Part shown: one piece after another, positions 30,728 to 32,171 of the stretch
Layout: every line of letters begins with the position of its first letter
Position numbering within the stretch: the stretch's first letter is position 1
DNA from: JAICNR01 sp035699465
GTDB taxonomy: Bacteria; Gemmatimonadota; Gemmatimonadetes; JACCXV01; JAHWKZ01
Direction of reading: 5' to 3'
Assembly: GCA_035699465.1 (NCBI GenBank)
Contig: DASSPT010000065.1
Coordinates: 1-32,171 of the forward strand
Length of the DNA stretch: 32,171 nucleotides
Position numbers and translations under genes: made by a program
Notes under the pieces: generated by a model
What the model saw: the letters and a program-made list of their open reading frames with translations, nothing else
Databases searched by the model: none
What the model was told of the DNA's origin: nothing

Positions 30728-31231
30728 TCACGAGAACTCCGCTCCCGCACCCGACGGCCAGCCGGTCTGGCGCAGCGCCTCGTAGGCCACGATTCCGACC
30801 GCGATCGCGAGATTGATCGAGCGCGCGGCGGGCCGCATGGGGATCGTCAGGCATCGGTCCGGATGGCCCTCCCAGAGTTCACGCGGCAACCCCACCGTCT
30901 CTTTGCCGAAGAACAGCCAGTCCCCGCGCTCGAAGCGGGCCTCCCCGTAGGGGCGACCCGCGCGGGTGGTCGTGTACCAGGAGCGCTCGAGCGGCGGCGC
31001 GGCAGAGGCGAGGAAGCCCGCGAGATCCGGGTAGCTGTCCCAGTCGAGCCACGGCCAGTAGTCGAGCCCCGCGCGCCGCCGCCGGGAGTCGTCGAGGTCG
31101 AATCCGAGCGGGCCGACCAGGTGGAGCCTCGCGTCGGCCGCCACGCACAGCCGCCCGATCGTACCCGTGTTCTGCGGAATGAGCGGCTCGACGAGAACGA
31201 CGTGCAGAGCCGGTCCGCCGTCGTCGGACAT
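30728..31231 (-). CDS. trmL: tRNA (cytidine/uridine-34 2'-O)-methyltransferase TrmL
   Basis: SPOUT-class enzyme methylating the ribose of the wobble base in certain tRNA-Leu species. The 167-residue product contains LVEPLIPQNTGTIGRLC (13-29), LFFGKETVGLP (107-116) and the knotted cofactor site IPMRPAARSINLAIAVGIVAYEALRQ (130-155). Length is normal. It is separated from dnaE by 136 bases with nothing recognised in them, and is divergent from the SH3 gene. It could be in the dnaE transcription unit or separate. Confidence 0.94.
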   Translation of the reverse strand: MSDDGGPALHVVLVEPLIPQNTGTIGRLCVAADARLHLVGPLGFDLDDSRRRRAGLDYWPWLDWDSYPDLAGFLASAAPPLERSWYTTTRAGRPYGEARFERGDWLFFGKETVGLPRELWEGHPDRCLTIPMRPAARSINLAIAVGIVAYEALRQTGWPSGAGAEFS

Positions 31232-31267
31232 GTTCGCAATCTACGGATGCGGTCGAAGCATCGCCGC

Positions 31268-31298
31268 TTGACTTTCGCGCGCGAGTCGACGTTACTTC
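31268..31298 (+). promoter_or_regulatory. Weak promoter-like pair before the SH3 gene
   Basis: TTGACT at 31268-31273 is a good -35 match, but the best -10 candidates at 17-18 bases (GTTACT or TTACTT near 31291-31297) are poor. It lies in the 80-base divergent interval between trmL and the SH3 gene. Confidence 0.3.
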
Positions 31299-31311
31299 CG
31301 CCTCCTGCCGG

Positions 31312-32171
31312 ATGCGCGTCCTCCAACTCCTCCGCCTCGCCTTCGCGGGAGCCGCCGCGCTCCTCGCGCTCGGCGTTCCGTCGCCGTCGGCGTTCGCGCA
31401 GTCGGGCCTCGAGCTGCGGATCTCCGTGGACCGGGCGGAGCTGCGCTGGAGCTCGACCGGCCGCCGCCTGGGCTGGCTCGGCCGCGGGATCACGGTCGAG
31501 CGGCTGGGGGGCAGGGCGGGTTGGGCGCGGGTCGGCGTCCAGGGCTGGATGTGGTCGGAGTCCCTGGAGCGCGCGGGCGGCGCGTACCGCGTGGCGCCGG
31601 AGAGCGAAAACCTGCGCGCGGCCCCGAACGGCCGGATCCTGGGGCAGCTGGTCGAGGGCGTCGGCGTTCGCCGCATCGGGGAGGAGGGACGCTGGCTCCA
31701 GATCGAGCTCGTGGGCTGGCTGCCCGAGTCCTCGGTCACGCAGCCGACCGGCGAGACGGATGCGCCCGCCGACACCGCCCGCGCCGCGCCTCCGCCGCAG
31801 CCGGTCGAGGAGGAGGAGGCCCCCGCCGTCGCCGCCAGCGCGATGGGAACTCTGTCGCGGGGCGTCGACATGCGGAGCGCACCGGAGGGGGGCGCCGTCG
31901 CGCAGATTCCCGCCGAGACGCCGATCCAGGTCCTGGAATCGCGCGGGGGGTGGACACGCGTCCGCGTCGACGGCTGGGTGCCCAGCTCGGCGGTTCGCGC
32001 GGGATCGCTCAGCGAGGTCGATCCCGACGTCGTGGCGGCGGCGCCCGCGGGCACCTTCATCGGCCGCACCGTGCGCTGGACCCTCGAGCACGTCGCGCTC
32101 CAGCAGGCCGACGCGTGGCGCCCGGACTTCACGCCCGGGGAATGGTACGACCTCGCGCGCGTGCCCGGTTC
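31312..32171 (+). CDS. Secreted protein with three SH3-like repeats (partial, runs off window)
   Basis: Open from ATG 31312 to the window end (286 codons and two bases) without a stop. A signal peptide (about 1-30, ending AFAQS) is followed by three bacterial SH3-like modules: about 36-85 (ISVDRAELRWSSTGRRLGWL ... GWMWSESL), about 92-142 (SENLRAAPNGRILGQLVEG ... GWLPESSV) and, after a Pro/Glu linker, about 176-228 (GVDMRSAPEGGAVAQIP ... GWVPSSAV). A further domain beginning TFIGRTVRWTLEHVALQ continues off the edge. Such modules often bind peptidoglycan or other envelope polymers. The divergent minus-strand open frames over this region are shadows. Confidence 0.85.
   Translation, partial: MRVLQLLRLAFAGAAALLALGVPSPSAFAQSGLELRISVDRAELRWSSTGRRLGWLGRGITVERLGGRAGWARVGVQGWMWSESLERAGGAYRVAPESENLRAAPNGRILGQLVEGVGVRRIGEEGRWLQIELVGWLPESSVTQPTGETDAPADTARAAPPPQPVEEEEAPAVAASAMGTLSRGVDMRSAPEGGAVAQIPAETPIQVLESRGGWTRVRVDGWVPSSAVRAGSLSEVDPDVVAAAPAGTFIGRTVRWTLEHVALQQADAWRPDFTPGEWYDLARVPG

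Noticed and set aside
30847..32132. Long minus-strand open frames over trmL and the SH3 gene
   Set aside because: They are in the wrong frame for TrmL and antisense to a frame with a signal peptide and three SH3-like modules.
1..32171. CRISPR arrays, tRNA or rRNA genes, phage or integrase genes
   Set aside because: No regularly spaced repeats, cloverleaf-like intergenic sequences or recognisable mobile-element proteins were found.

Overview
This window comes from a GC-rich bacterium (roughly 68-70% G+C by eye) and spans its chromosomal replication origin. The phylum is not proven. Gene content and order (a split atpD-atpC pair, short dnaA, bactofilin and M23 peptidase next to parAB, diderm-type lipoproteins) suggest a diderm such as Gemmatimonadota or a relative, at low to moderate confidence. 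Replication, partitioning and membrane-insertion genes run leftwards from about 7.9 kb and rightwards from about 8.1 kb, as expected around an origin.

Layout. Positions 4-1922 hold atpD-atpC (+). Positions 1923-2170 are a non-coding interval with two perfect tandem TTGTCCACA DnaA boxes beside an AT-rich patch. Positions 2171-7895 read on the minus strand as rpmH-rnpA-yidD-yidC-parA-parB-M23 peptidase-bactofilin; a perfect parS lies inside parA. Back-to-back promoters for rpmH and dnaA lie near 7.95-8.02 kb. Positions 8080-19803 (+) carry dnaA, oriC, dnaN, recF, a DUF721/DciA-like gene, gyrB, gyrA, a REC-GAF-GGDEF regulator and an alpha/beta hydrolase. Positions 19960-22165 (+) carry moaD, moaE and two unrecognised co-translated genes. 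Positions 22184-30591 (-) are a tightly overlapping chain: dnaE-accA-moaC-lipoprotein rhodanese-like-small zinc ribbon-SGNH paralogue-SGNH hydrolase. trmL (-) follows, then a divergent partial gene with SH3-like repeats that runs off the window.

The most unusual signal is a family of three ~121-126 bp non-coding hairpin repeats, all on the same strand and each starting at the stop codon of dnaN, gyrB or the hydrolase. Their interior is conserved, but the outermost stem differs in each copy while staying self-complementary, and inner stems also show compensatory changes. Other notable points are a textbook origin unwinding module (DnaA box, GC-rich spacer, CTA trinucleotide repeats) between dnaA and dnaN; a tandem SGNH pair in which one copy has lost its catalytic Ser, Asn and His; a rhodanese-like lipoprotein without the catalytic Cys; and a diguanylate cyclase translationally coupled to gyrA.
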